From contig NZ_JADPEL010000022.1 of assembly GCF_015667795.1 (NCBI RefSeq), forward strand, positions 1 to 57,511: DNA of 57,511 nucleotides, given 5' to 3'. How positions within the stretch are numbered: position 1 is the stretch's first letter; every line of letters begins with the position of its first letter. This stretch comes from Clostridium sp. D53t1_180928_C8. GTDB taxonomy: Bacteria > Bacillota > Clostridia > Clostridiales > Clostridiaceae. The notes below the pieces were generated by a model that searched no databases, had not been told where the DNA came from, and saw nothing but the letters and a program-made list of their open reading frames with translations. Of the stretch, positions 36,712 through 45,465 are shown piece after piece. The position numbers were made by a program, and so were the translations under genes.

Positions 36712-36738
36712 AAGAAAGTCTTATGACTTTCTTTTCTT
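36711..36738 (+). terminator. Hairpin terminator/attenuator between rpmF and plsX
   Basis: AAAGAAAGTC (36711-36720) pairs with GACTTTCTTT (36725-36734), followed by TCTTT. It begins at the last base of rpmF and may reduce transcription into plsX. Confidence 0.72.
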
Positions 36739-36769
36739 TATATATAAAGAAATATAAGGGGTGAAAGAA

Positions 36770-37771
36770 ATGAGGATTGCTATAGATGGTATGGGTGGAG
36801 ATAATGCACCACAAGCTGTTGTTAACGGTGTAGTTCAGGCTCTTAATGAATTTAAAGATTTAGAGTTTTATATAACTGGACCTGAAGATATAATAAAAGA
36901 ACAGTTAAAAAAAGAAAATTACACAGGTAATAAAATAACTATAGTTGATGCTAAGGAAGTTATATCAACTAATGAGCATCCGGTTATGGCTATAAGAAAG
37001 AAAAAGGATTCAAGCCTGTGTAAAGCTTTAAACTTAGTTAAAGAGAAAAAGTGTGATGCTGTTTTATCAGCAGGAAGTACAGGTGCCTTTTTAGCAGGTT
37101 GTAATTTTATTGTAGGAAGAATAAAAGGTGTTAAAAGACCTGCGTTAACTCCTATCATGCCAGGTAAGAATGCGCCGTTTATGATAGTTGATGCTGGAGC
37201 TAATGTTGATTGTAAACCAGAATATTTAGTTCAGTTTGCTCATATGGGTAGAGAATATTATAAAGGTGTATTAAAGGTAGAAAATCCTAGCATTGGATTA
37301 GTTAATATAGGTGCTGAAGAGGAGAAAGGTAACGAATTAACTAAAAGTACATACCAATTGCTAAAAGGTGAAGAAAGTCTTAATTTTGTAGGAAATGTAG
37401 AGCCAAGAGATGTTACATTAGGAGATACTAATGTTCTTGTTTGTGATGGTTTTGCAGGAAATACAATATTAAAGATGTATGAAGGAACAGCATCTACTGT
37501 TTTAAAGATAATAAAGGATGAAATGCTTTCTTCAGGTGTTAAGGCAAAGGTTGGGGCTCTTTTATTGAAACCTGTATTTAAAAGTATAAAGAAAAAGTTT
37601 GATTATAAGGAATATGGTGGAGCGCCATTCTTAGGTGTTGATGGAATTTGTATAAAAGCTCATGGAAGTTCTGACGGAAAAGCGTTTAAAAATGCTATAA
37701 GGCAAAGTAAGCAATTCTATGACAGTAAGGTTTTAGAAAAAATTAAGGAAGAGTTAGAGCTAAAAGCATAG
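36770..37771 (+). CDS. plsX: Phosphate acyltransferase PlsX
   Basis: Makes acyl phosphate from acyl-ACP for phosphatidic acid synthesis, working with PlsY on the glycerol 3-phosphate supplied by GpsA. It opens with [14 protein letters not shown] and has [11 protein letters not shown] near residue 96 and VCDGFAGN near residue 224. I use ATG 36770, since AAGGGGTG overlaps the upstream GTG at 36761, which gives 333 residues. acpP follows after its own promoter. No fapR gene, the usual regulator upstream in bacilli, is present. Confidence 0.96.
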   Translation: MRIAIDGMGGDNAPQAVVNGVVQALNEFKDLEFYITGPEDIIKEQLKKENYTGNKITIVDAKEVISTNEHPVMAIRKKKDSSLCKALNLVKEKKCDAVLSAGSTGAFLAGCNFIVGRIKGVKRPALTPIMPGKNAPFMIVDAGANVDCKPEYLVQFAHMGREYYKGVLKVENPSIGLVNIGAEEEKGNELTKSTYQLLKGEESLNFVGNVEPRDVTLGDTNVLVCDGFAGNTILKMYEGTASTVLKIIKDEMLSSGVKAKVGALLLKPVFKSIKKKFDYKEYGGAPFLGVDGICIKAHGSSDGKAFKNAIRQSKQFYDSKVLEKIKEELELKA

Positions 37772-37875
37772 AAAATAAGTGATTTTTAAGTTTTAATATA
37801 TTGGATCAAATATTCGCTAGAAGTAAAATTCTTATTATATATATTTGTTTTCGTAATAAATATATTGAATCTATA

Positions 37876-37904
37876 TTGACGATAATAAAAATATATAATA
37901 TTAT
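37876..37904 (+). promoter_or_regulatory. Probable sigma-A promoter of acpP
   Basis: TTGACG (37876-37881) and TATTAT (37899-37904) with a 17-bp spacer, 30 bp before the acpP start. Confidence 0.6.
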
Positions 37905-37933
37905 CTAAATGGGTGTGTTTAGGAGGTGAAAGA

Positions 37934-38164
37934 ATGTTTGAGAAGATTAAAGGAATCATTGCTGATAAACTAAGCATTAGTGAAGACGAAATAACTATGG
38001 ATTCAGCATTTTTAGAAGATTTAAATGCAGATTCTTTAGATATAGTTGAACTTATAATGGCTTTAGAAGATGAGTTAGATATGGAAATTCCAGACGAAGA
38101 TGCAGAAAACTTTGTTACTGTTGGTGATGTAGTTAAATTTGTAAAGTCACATGTTGAGGAATAA
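37934..38164 (+). CDS. acpP: Acyl carrier protein
   Basis: Carries growing acyl chains on a 4'-phosphopantetheine attached to the serine of the DSLDIVE motif (Ser near residue 35). It is a small acidic protein of 76 residues starting [14 protein letters not shown] use ATG 37934, because AGGAGGTG is 5 nt upstream; the in-frame ATG at 37913 lies before that site. It has its own promoter and terminator, consistent with the high expression expected of ACP. Confidence 0.97.
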   Translation: MFEKIKGIIADKLSISEDEITMDSAFLEDLNADSLDIVELIMALEDELDMEIPDEDAENFVTVGDVVKFVKSHVEE

Positions 38165-38166
38165 AT

Positions 38167-38193
38167 AAAATCCCGCAGTATTTGCGGGATTTT
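38167..38193 (+). terminator. Intrinsic terminator of acpP
   Basis: A perfect 11-bp stem, AAAATCCCGCA (38167-38177) with TGCGGGATTTT (38183-38193). The 3' arm itself supplies the T residues. Confidence 0.88.
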
Positions 38194-38288
38194 ATGTTAT
38201 AAATTACTTTTATAAAAAATCAAAATAGTTTATTCTTGAATTTGTTTTTATAAGCAAGTTGAAGAATAAACTTGAAGGAGTGTAAAAA

Positions 38289-38987
38289 ATGAATAATTTC
38301 TATCAGAAAGAAGCTGAGGATATAATAGGTATTAAGTTTAATGAACCTAAATTGTTAGCTACAGCTTTAACTCATTCATCGTATGCAAATCAGCATAGAG
38401 ATGAAGAGTACAATGAAAGATTTGAGTTTTTAGGAGATTCAATTCTTCAAGTATGTATCACTGAATATTTATTCTTAAATTATAAAGAAAAAAGTGAAGG
38501 TGAATTAACCAAAATACGTAGTTTAATTGTTTGTGAAAATTCTTTATATGAGATAGGTAAATCCTTAAATTTAGGCTATTTATTAAGAATGAGTAAAGGA
38601 GAAGAATTAACTGGAGGAAGAGAGAGAGTATCTCTAATAGCGGATGCTGTTGAAGCCTTAATTGCGGCTATATATTTAGATAAAGGTTTAGAATTTGCTA
38701 AAGATTATATTATAGGTAGATTTGAAGATATAATAAAACGTGCTATAAATAATGATATAATTTTAGATTACAAAACTAAGTTACAAGAATATCTTCAAAA
38801 GAACGGTGAAATATCAATAGTATATGAGCTTATTAAATTTGAAGGGCCTCCACATAGAAGAAAATTCTATACTAAGCTTATAATAGATAATAACGAGTTA
38901 ACATGTGGAGAGGGATATAGTAAGAAGGAGTCAGAACAAAATGCAGCAAAAGCAGCTTTAAAAGTTTTGGAGGAAAAGAATGAGTAA
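38289..38987 (+). CDS. rnc: Ribonuclease III
   Basis: A double-strand-specific endonuclease for rRNA and scRNA processing. The catalytic signature NERFEFLGDS spans residues 42-51, the second acidic site lies in DAVEALIAAIYLD near residue 118, and a C-terminal dsRNA-binding domain covers about 155-229. It has 232 residues. The last 8 bases overlap the following radical-SAM gene. The acpP-rnc-smc-ftsY order is conserved from B. subtilis, with two extra genes inserted here between rnc and smc. Confidence 0.97.
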   Translation: MNNFYQKEAEDIIGIKFNEPKLLATALTHSSYANQHRDEEYNERFEFLGDSILQVCITEYLFLNYKEKSEGELTKIRSLIVCENSLYEIGKSLNLGYLLRMSKGEELTGGRERVSLIADAVEALIAAIYLDKGLEFAKDYIIGRFEDIIKRAINNDIILDYKTKLQEYLQKNGEISIVYELIKFEGPPHRRKFYTKLIIDNNELTCGEGYSKKESEQNAAKAALKVLEEKNE

Positions 38988-40011
38988 AAATTATTATATA
39001 ATTCCTATTTTTATTTCTCATCAAGGCTGTCCTCATCAATGTGTATTTTGTAATCAAGATAGAATAGCAGGAAAATATGAAGAAGTTTTTGCTAGAGATG
39101 TAAGAAAAACTATAGATGAGTATTTAGAAACTATAAATAGCAATGGGGCTACTATAGAAGTATCATTTTTTGGTGGAACCTTTACAGCAATTGATGTAAA
39201 TAAGCAAAAGGAATTATTAGAAGTTGCTAGGGAATATAAACAAAAAGGGCTAATACATAAAATAAGGCTATCAACTAGACCAGATGCAATATTACCTTAT
39301 ATTTTAGGGTATTTAAAAGAATATGAGGTTGATATAATAGAACTGGGAGTTCAATCCTTAGATGATGATGTCTTAAGAAAGGCCGGGAGAGGGCATAGCG
39401 TTAATGATGTAGTAATTGCATCTAAGCTTATTAAAGAAGCAGGATTTACTTTAGGGCATCAAATAATGCCAGGATTGCCAGGGGATAGTTTTAAAATTGA
39501 TATAGAAACCACTAAAAAATCAATAGAGATGAAGCCAGATATATGTAGGATATATCCATCCTTAGTTATTAAGGATACGCCTATGGAGGATATGTATAAT
39601 AGAGGGGATTATGTACCATACTCTTTAGATGAGGCTGTATATATTTCTGGTGAAATGCTTAAATTATACAATGAGGCTAAGGTTAAAGTAATTAGGATTG
39701 GATTACAACCAACAGATACTATAACAACAGGAAAAGATATAGTAGATGGACCTTTTCATCCAGCTTTTAGGGAGTTGGTTGAAGGATATTTGATTTGTGA
39801 AACTTTAGACAAAAGATCTCCAAAGGAAAAGGATATTATAGTTGAAATTAATGAAAAAGATATTAGTAAATTATATACTAATAAAAAGCAATACTTCAAA
39901 AAGTTCTTAGCCAATAGACAAGGTAAAGTATATGTTAATACTAATAATAAGGTTAAGAAGGGAAAAGTTAAGTTAACAGTTATTGAGAGTAGAGAAGAAT
40001 TTAAAATATAA
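38980..40011 (+). CDS. Elp3-like radical-SAM protein without acetyltransferase domain
   Basis: A 343-residue radical-SAM protein with cluster cysteines C17, C21 and C24 in CPHQCVFC, an FFGGTFTAI SAM-binding strand (about residues 64-72), and LGVQSLDD, all typical of the Elp3/COG1243 family. The C-terminal GNAT acetyltransferase domain of true Elp3 is absent, so it cannot do the complete Elongator wobble-uridine reaction alone. Clostridia commonly carry this form between rnc and smc. Function is unknown, with tRNA modification a reasonable guess. It overlaps rnc by 8 bases. Confidence 0.85.
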   Translation: MSKNYYIIPIFISHQGCPHQCVFCNQDRIAGKYEEVFARDVRKTIDEYLETINSNGATIEVSFFGGTFTAIDVNKQKELLEVAREYKQKGLIHKIRLSTRPDAILPYILGYLKEYEVDIIELGVQSLDDDVLRKAGRGHSVNDVVIASKLIKEAGFTLGHQIMPGLPGDSFKIDIETTKKSIEMKPDICRIYPSLVIKDTPMEDMYNRGDYVPYSLDEAVYISGEMLKLYNEAKVKVIRIGLQPTDTITTGKDIVDGPFHPAFRELVEGYLICETLDKRSPKEKDIIVEINEKDISKLYTNKKQYFKKFLANRQGKVYVNTNNKVKKGKVKLTVIESREEFKI

Positions 40012-40193
40012 TTGTTGTAATTTAGACTTTAGTAGACAAAATAATAAAGGATATAAATTTAGGTGGCAAGGGGCAAAGGGTATATAACAAGAGAATAATA
40101 TTCTTGTTTAGGATCCTTTGAATCTTGTCATTGTTTTATTGATATTTCTTTAGCTTTGCTATAAACTAGAGAAAGAATGGAGTGAGAGTTGTT
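40012..40193. other. Intergenic region with nested hairpins upstream of the DUF4044 gene
   Basis: CAAAGG (40074-40079) pairs with CCTTTG (40115-40120) around AACAAGA/TCTTGTT (40086-40092/40102-40108). GCAAAG (40073-40078) can instead pair with CTTTGC (40154-40159). No T run follows either fold. No promoter is obvious. Confidence 0.4.
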
Positions 40194-40286
40194 ATGAAAG
40201 CAAAGACAAGAGAAAAAATGATATATATTATTACTGTTTTTATGCTTATAGTATTTATACTAAGTTTAATACCAGCTTTTATATAA
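40194..40286 (+). CDS. Small single-span membrane protein, DUF4044-like
   Basis: A 30-residue peptide: a basic N terminus (MKAKTREK), then one hydrophobic helix from about residue 9 to the end, ending IPAFI. This matches the pattern of DUF4044 micro-proteins of Firmicutes, which have a short basic head and a single membrane span. GGAGTGAG lies 8-15 nt before the ATG. It ends 20 bp before smc and is likely cotranscribed with it. The function of the family is unknown. Confidence 0.72.
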   Translation: MKAKTREKMIYIITVFMLIVFILSLIPAFI

Positions 40287-40305
40287 AAAGATAAGGAGTG
40301 TATTT

Positions 40306-43300
40306 ATGTTTTTAAGGTCACTTGAGATACGTGGATTTAAATCTTTTGCAGATAAAACTGAATTGAGATTTAAAAAGGGAGTAACTGCAGTTGTTGGCCC
40401 TAATGGTAGTGGAAAAAGTAACGTTTCTGATTCTGTAAGATGGGTTCTTGGGGAACAAAGTGTCAAAAGTCTTAGAGGTGGAAAAATGGAGGATGTTATT
40501 TTTGCAGGAACACAGTTTAGAAAGCCTTTAGGCCTTGCACAAGTATCTCTTACTTTGGATAACTCAGATGGAACATTATCAACAGATTATAATGAAGTAA
40601 CTGTAACTAGAAGAATATTTAGATCTGGTGAGACAGAGTATTTAATTAATAATCAAAAGTGTAGATTAAAGGATATTACTGAATTATTTATGGATACTGG
40701 TATAGGTAAGGAAGGATATTCGATAATTGGACAAGGTAAAATAGATGCAATATTAAGCGGTAAACCAGAGGAAAGAAGAGCTTTATTAGAAGAGGCTGCT
40801 GGAATTGTTAAATATAAGTCTAGAAAAGAAGAGGCTGAAAAGAGACTTGATAATACTGATAGTAATTTAGTTAGAATTAGGGATATAATAGCAACTTATG
40901 AAGAAAGATTAGAACCATTAAGAATAGAAAAGGAAAAAGCAGAGAAATATAAAGCGCTAGCAGAGGAGTTAAATATTAAAGAAGTTTCTATTCTAGTAAA
41001 TCATATTGATAGAGTTTTAAATGATATAGAAGTTTTATCAAAAGATATTGAAAAAAGACAAGAGTCAATAGATGAAAAAAGGGAAAAACTTAAAATTCAT
41101 AAGAATGAGCTTGATGAATTACAAACAAACATAGAAAACATAGAAAAGAAAAACAAATTAGAAAAAGAAGAGTATTATAGAAAAAAGGAAGAAGCTACAA
41201 ATCATATAAGAGATATTGAGCTTTTTAAAGAAAGAATTAATAATTTCAAGTCTTTAATAGACAAAGAAGAAAATGAAATAAAAGCTTTAAAAGAGAATTT
41301 GGAAAAGATTACTCTAGAAAAGAAGGCTTTAGAAGAAGCTTTAAATGAAAAAAGTAAAGAGAATAATGAAAAAGTATCAGAGATTAGAAATGTAGAGAGA
41401 TTAATTGATGAAATAAGTGTAAAAATTAATAAAATAGAAAAAGAACTTAACGTTTTGAAGAACAATGAGTTTGAAATTATATCTAGAAACTCTGATATTA
41501 ACAATAGTATTCAATCTTTAGAGAAAGAAATAAAAGATAAAAGTGATATACAAGAATCTTTGGATAAATCAATAGTTACCTTAGAAGGAAATCTAGCTAT
41601 TAACATAGGAACTATAGATGAAGTTAAGTTAAAACTTATACATACGAAAGAGAGTATTTCTAAGTTAGAAGAAGAAGTTATTTCTATAAGAAAAGAGTTA
41701 TCTAAAACACATTCTCTTTTAAATAATCAAGATAATAAACTTAAAATGTTATCAAAAAAGATAAATGAATCTGAAGCTACACATAATACTTTAGAAAATT
41801 TAGAAAAGCATTATGAAGGGTATAATAGAACTGTTAAAAATTTAATGGAGCATGTTGAAAAGGGAAGAGTACAAGGAATAAAGGATATAAAAGTACTTGG
41901 TGAAATTTTTGAAGTTGAAAAGAAATATGAAGTTGCTGTCGAAATAGCTTTAGGAGGGTCAATATCTAATGTAATAACAATAAATGATAATGATGCTAAA
42001 AATTTAATTTCATATCTAAAAAACAGAGGATTAGGTAGAGCTACATTTTTACCTTTAAATATTATTAGAGGTAAAAAATTAGATGTTCCTAATGACATTA
42101 AAAATGCAAAAGGATATGTTGGAATTGCATCAGAGATTTTAAAGTATGACGTAAGATATAAAGGTGTAATAGAATATAATTTAGGTAGAACAATAATTGC
42201 TGAAGATATGGATTGTGCACTTAATATATCTAAGCTTGGTAGACATAATTATAAAATAGTAACTTTAACTGGTGAGGTAATTAACCCAGGAGGGGCTTTA
42301 ACTGGAGGAAGTATTCAAGGTAGAAATGCTAATCTTTTAGGGAGAAAAAGAGAAATTGAAGAATTAGCTCAAAATATATTAAAGCTAAAAGAAGAGTATA
42401 ATAATGAAGTTTCAAGGTTTAATGAAATAAAGCTAAAGATTAAACAGTTAGATGAAGAGGTATTAAATAAAAGGGAAGAAATTCATGGTAAAAATATAGA
42501 GTTAACAGTATTAGAAGGTGAAATAAAAAATCTTATAAGTGATGGAGATAAACTAAGTAAAAGTATTGAAAACTCTAAGAGACAAAAAGAAGAGAATAAT
42601 AATATAATTAAAACCGTATTTGATAAGTTGAAAAGTAAAAAAGAAGAGCTTAGCAAATTAGATGCTAGAAGTATAGAAAGAAAAGAAAAAGTTAAGTTAA
42701 TTGAAGAAGAACTTGTAAATAATAATAAAGAAAGAGATTCTTTAAAAGAAAAGTTAGTAAATTTAAAGGTTAATAGTGCTACATTAGAGGAAAATCTTCA
42801 AGGTCAAAAAATGCAGTTATCTTCTAAGAATTTAGAGATAAGAGAAAAAGAAAATAAAATAAGTCATTTACAAAATGAAATTTCAAGTAAGAATAATAAT
42901 ATAAACTCTTTATCAGAAAATGTTAAAAGTAAAGATAACATATTAAGGGAAATAGAAGAGAGAGTATTAGAACTTGAAAATTCTTTTAGAGAAGATGAAG
43001 TTATTAAAGTTGAACTTAAAGAAAGCCATAAGGCTAAAGAAAGTGTAACTAATGAAATAATTGAATTAATAAGAGTTGAAGAAAATGAACTGAATAAAAG
43101 GGCTATACAAAATGCAAAAATAGAAAGTGAACAAGAAAGCCTTTATAATAGATTAAATAGAGAATTGAATTTAACTCTTGCAGAAGCAAAGGAAATAGCT
43201 GTTGAAGTTGAAAATATAAATGAATTAAAAGATGAAATTTCTGTATTAAAATCAAAGATAGCATCTTTAGGAACAGTTAACTTATCTGCTATAGTAGAAT

Positions 43301-43863
43301 ATGACGAAGTGTGTGAAAAGTATGAATTTATGTCATCACAAGAGTTAGACTTGCAAAAGGCAAAAGAAGAACTTATAGAAGTTATAAATGAAATGACTAT
43401 TCAAATGCAGGAATTATTTAAAGAAAACTTTAAGGTATTAAATGAAAATTTCGGAGAAACCTTTAGAGAGTTATTTAAAGGTGGTAATGCAGAACTTATT
43501 TTAGGTGGCGAAGATGTCTTAAATTCTAATATAATAATAAATGTTGAACCACCAGGTAAAAAGCTTCAAAATATAAACTTAATGTCAGGGGGAGAGAAAG
43601 TTTTATCTGCAATTGCTTTATTATTTGCAATATTAAAAATGAAGCCAACTCCATTCTGTATACTTGATGAAATAGAAGCAGCTTTAGATGATGCTAATGT
43701 TTATAGATATGCAGAGTTCTTAAAGGCTTTCTCTGAAAATATTCAATTTATAGTTATAACACATAGAAAAGGAACAATGGAAGCAAGTGATGTGATGTAT
43801 GGTATAACCATGGAAGAAAAGGGAATATCTAAAGTAGTATCAGTAGACTTGTCGGAGAATTAG
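40306..43863 (+). CDS. smc: Chromosome segregation ATPase SMC
   Basis: The condensin subunit that organises and segregates the chromosome. The N-terminal head has Walker A GPNGSGKSN (residues 31-39). Long coiled coils (about 165-500 and 675-1010) flank a hinge (about 515-650) with GGALTGGS just after it. The C-terminal head has the ABC signature LMSGGEK and Walker B CILDEIEAALDD. The 1185-residue length is typical. AAGGAG precedes the ATG. ftsY follows 12 bp downstream. Confidence 0.98.
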   Translation: MFLRSLEIRGFKSFADKTELRFKKGVTAVVGPNGSGKSNVSDSVRWVLGEQSVKSLRGGKMEDVIFAGTQFRKPLGLAQVSLTLDNSDGTLSTDYNEVTVTRRIFRSGETEYLINNQKCRLKDITELFMDTGIGKEGYSIIGQGKIDAILSGKPEERRALLEEAAGIVKYKSRKEEAEKRLDNTDSNLVRIRDIIATYEERLEPLRIEKEKAEKYKALAEELNIKEVSILVNHIDRVLNDIEVLSKDIEKRQESIDEKREKLKIHKNELDELQTNIENIEKKNKLEKEEYYRKKEEATNHIRDIELFKERINNFKSLIDKEENEIKALKENLEKITLEKKALEEALNEKSKENNEKVSEIRNVERLIDEISVKINKIEKELNVLKNNEFEIISRNSDINNSIQSLEKEIKDKSDIQESLDKSIVTLEGNLAINIGTIDEVKLKLIHTKESISKLEEEVISIRKELSKTHSLLNNQDNKLKMLSKKINESEATHNTLENLEKHYEGYNRTVKNLMEHVEKGRVQGIKDIKVLGEIFEVEKKYEVAVEIALGGSISNVITINDNDAKNLISYLKNRGLGRATFLPLNIIRGKKLDVPNDIKNAKGYVGIASEILKYDVRYKGVIEYNLGRTIIAEDMDCALNISKLGRHNYKIVTLTGEVINPGGALTGGSIQGRNANLLGRKREIEELAQNILKLKEEYNNEVSRFNEIKLKIKQLDEEVLNKREEIHGKNIELTVLEGEIKNLISDGDKLSKSIENSKRQKEENNNIIKTVFDKLKSKKEELSKLDARSIERKEKVKLIEEELVNNNKERDSLKEKLVNLKVNSATLEENLQGQKMQLSSKNLEIREKENKISHLQNEISSKNNNINSLSENVKSKDNILREIEERVLELENSFREDEVIKVELKESHKAKESVTNEIIELIRVEENELNKRAIQNAKIESEQESLYNRLNRELNLTLAEAKEIAVEVENINELKDEISVLKSKIASLGTVNLSAIVEYDEVCEKYEFMSSQELDLQKAKEELIEVINEMTIQMQELFKENFKVLNENFGETFRELFKGGNAELILGGEDVLNSNIIINVEPPGKKLQNINLMSGGEKVLSAIALLFAILKMKPTPFCILDEIEAALDDANVYRYAEFLKAFSENIQFIVITHRKGTMEASDVMYGITMEEKGISKVVSVDLSEN

Positions 43864-43875
43864 GAGGTAGTAATA

Positions 43876-44790
43876 ATGTTTGGTAAATTATTTAATAATC
43901 TTAAAAATGGATTAACAAAAACAAGAAATGCATTAACTGATAAAATAAATGAGGCTTTAAATTTAGCGGTGACAATTGATGATGATTTATATGAAGAGTT
44001 AGAAGAAATACTTATTATGGCAGACATAGGTATGGATACTACTATGGAAATAATCGAAAGATTGAAAGATAAAATTAGAAAAGAAAAAATTAATGATGTT
44101 GAATTAGTAAGACCAGCTTTAAAAAGCGTAATTGCTGAAATGATGAGTGATGGTAATGAAGAAGCTTATGAAGAAAAAAGCGGTAAAGAAGTAATTTTAG
44201 TAATAGGTGTAAATGGTGTTGGTAAGACTACTAGTATAGGTAAATTAGCAGCAATGAATAAAGAAAAAGGTAAAAAGGTTTTACTAGCTGCAGCTGATAC
44301 ATTTAGAGCAGGAGCAATAGATCAATTAGTTGTTTGGAGTGAAAGAGCAAAGGTTGATATCGTTAAGCATGAAGAGGGATCAGATCCGGCAGCAGTTGTA
44401 TTTGATGCAATTAATGCTTCTAAATCAAGAGGTGTAGATTTGCTTATCTGTGATACAGCAGGAAGATTACACAATAAGAAGAACTTAATGGATGAGTTAG
44501 GTAAAATTAATAGAGTAATAGATAGAGAACTTGCAGGGGCTAATAAACAAACTTTATTAGTGTTAGATGGAACTACTGGACAAAATGCAGTAATTCAAGC
44601 TAAGCAATTCATGGAAGTATGTCCTATTGATGGTATAGTTTTAACTAAACTTGATGGAACTGCTAAAGGTGGAGTTGTTATTTCTATTAAGAATACTTTA
44701 AAAATACCTGTTAGATATATAGGTGTTGGTGAAGGTATTGATGATTTGCAAGAATTCGATGCAGAAAGTTTTGTAGAAGCATTATTTTAG
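43876..44790 (+). CDS. ftsY: Signal recognition particle receptor FtsY
   Basis: Docks SRP-ribosome complexes at the membrane. An N-terminal four-helix N domain covers about residues 1-85 and is followed by the G domain with GVNGVGKTTSIGKLA (about 113-127), DTAGR, TKLDG and the GVGEGIDDL closing motif. The long acidic A domain of E. coli FtsY is absent, as in most Firmicutes, leaving 304 residues. It is cotranscribed with smc. Its partner gene ffh follows in the next operon. Confidence 0.97.
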   Translation: MFGKLFNNLKNGLTKTRNALTDKINEALNLAVTIDDDLYEELEEILIMADIGMDTTMEIIERLKDKIRKEKINDVELVRPALKSVIAEMMSDGNEEAYEEKSGKEVILVIGVNGVGKTTSIGKLAAMNKEKGKKVLLAAADTFRAGAIDQLVVWSERAKVDIVKHEEGSDPAAVVFDAINASKSRGVDLLICDTAGRLHNKKNLMDELGKINRVIDRELAGANKQTLLVLDGTTGQNAVIQAKQFMEVCPIDGIVLTKLDGTAKGGVVISIKNTLKIPVRYIGVGEGIDDLQEFDAESFVEALF

Positions 44791-45065
44791 ATAATAAGTG
44801 AAGGATAATAGGTTATATAGGTAGTTAAAGAATAAACTTCTATAAATAAGCTTTTATAAAGTGTTTTTATTTAAATATTAATTTAATAACTATTATCTCT
44901 TCTCTTTTAATTTTTAAGTGAAAAAATTTGTTGCTAAAATTTAAATTAGTAATTAAAATAACTATAGGTACCTAAGGGGTATATTAAAATTTCATAGGAA
45001 TAGTAATGGTTTTGTGCCTGCTTTTAAGGGTTAAAAAATAATTTTAAAGTGTTAAGTAAAAATAC
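44791..45065. other. AT-rich intergenic region between ftsY and ylxM
   Basis: No gene is visible. GATAATAGGTTAT (44804-44816) and ATAACTATTATC (44886-44897) are complementary with one bulged base and about 70 nt between them, which might end the ftsY transcript, but no T run follows. The ylxM promoter begins at the right end. Confidence 0.4.
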
Positions 45066-45094
45066 TTGACACCTAATAATTATTCTGTTAGAAT
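45066..45094 (+). promoter_or_regulatory. Sigma-A promoter of ylxM-ffh
   Basis: A perfect TTGACA (45066-45071) and TAGAAT (45089-45094) with a 17-bp spacer, 26 bp before the ylxM start. Confidence 0.8.
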
Positions 45095-45119
45095 CTCATA
45101 TGTGGGTAAGGTGATATGC

Positions 45120-45449
45120 ATGGAAGATAGAGTTGAGATTTCCTTACTAATGGATTGTTATGGTCCATTACTTACGGAAAAACAAAAAAGTATCATGGAG
45201 CTATATTACAATGAGGATTTATCCTTAGCTGAGATTGCTGAATTAAACAATACGAGTCGTCAAGCGATTCATGACCTTATAAAAAGATGCTACAAACAAT
45301 TTCTAGCCTATGAAAGTAAATTAAATTTACTTGAAAAGTCTTTAGAAAAAGAAAAAAAGATTGTTGATATTTTGGATAATATTAATAGTAAATATTCTTT
45401 AAGTGATGAGGACTACATAAATTATAAAGAAAATCTAGAAAATTTATAG
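45120..45449 (+). CDS. ylxM: YlxM family DNA-binding protein (SRP operon regulator)
   Basis: A 110-residue helix-turn-helix protein of the sigma-70 region 4 type: [20 protein letters not shown] and [15 protein letters not shown] form the HTH. YlxM family members sit before ffh and are linked to secretion control and, in streptococci, to SRP function. ATG 45120 is the start, with AAGGTGAT just upstream; the longer frame begins at the TTG of the -35 box and cannot be real. ffh follows 16 bp downstream. Confidence 0.93.
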   Translation: MEDRVEISLLMDCYGPLLTEKQKSIMELYYNEDLSLAEIAELNNTSRQAIHDLIKRCYKQFLAYESKLNLLEKSLEKEKKIVDILDNINSKYSLSDEDYINYKENLENL

Positions 45450-45465
45450 GCATAGGAGGGTTAAC

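Noticed and set aside
45066-45119. Longer YlxM starting at TTG 45066
   Set aside because: That TTG is part of the consensus -35 box TTGACA, and AAGGTGAT precedes ATG 45120.
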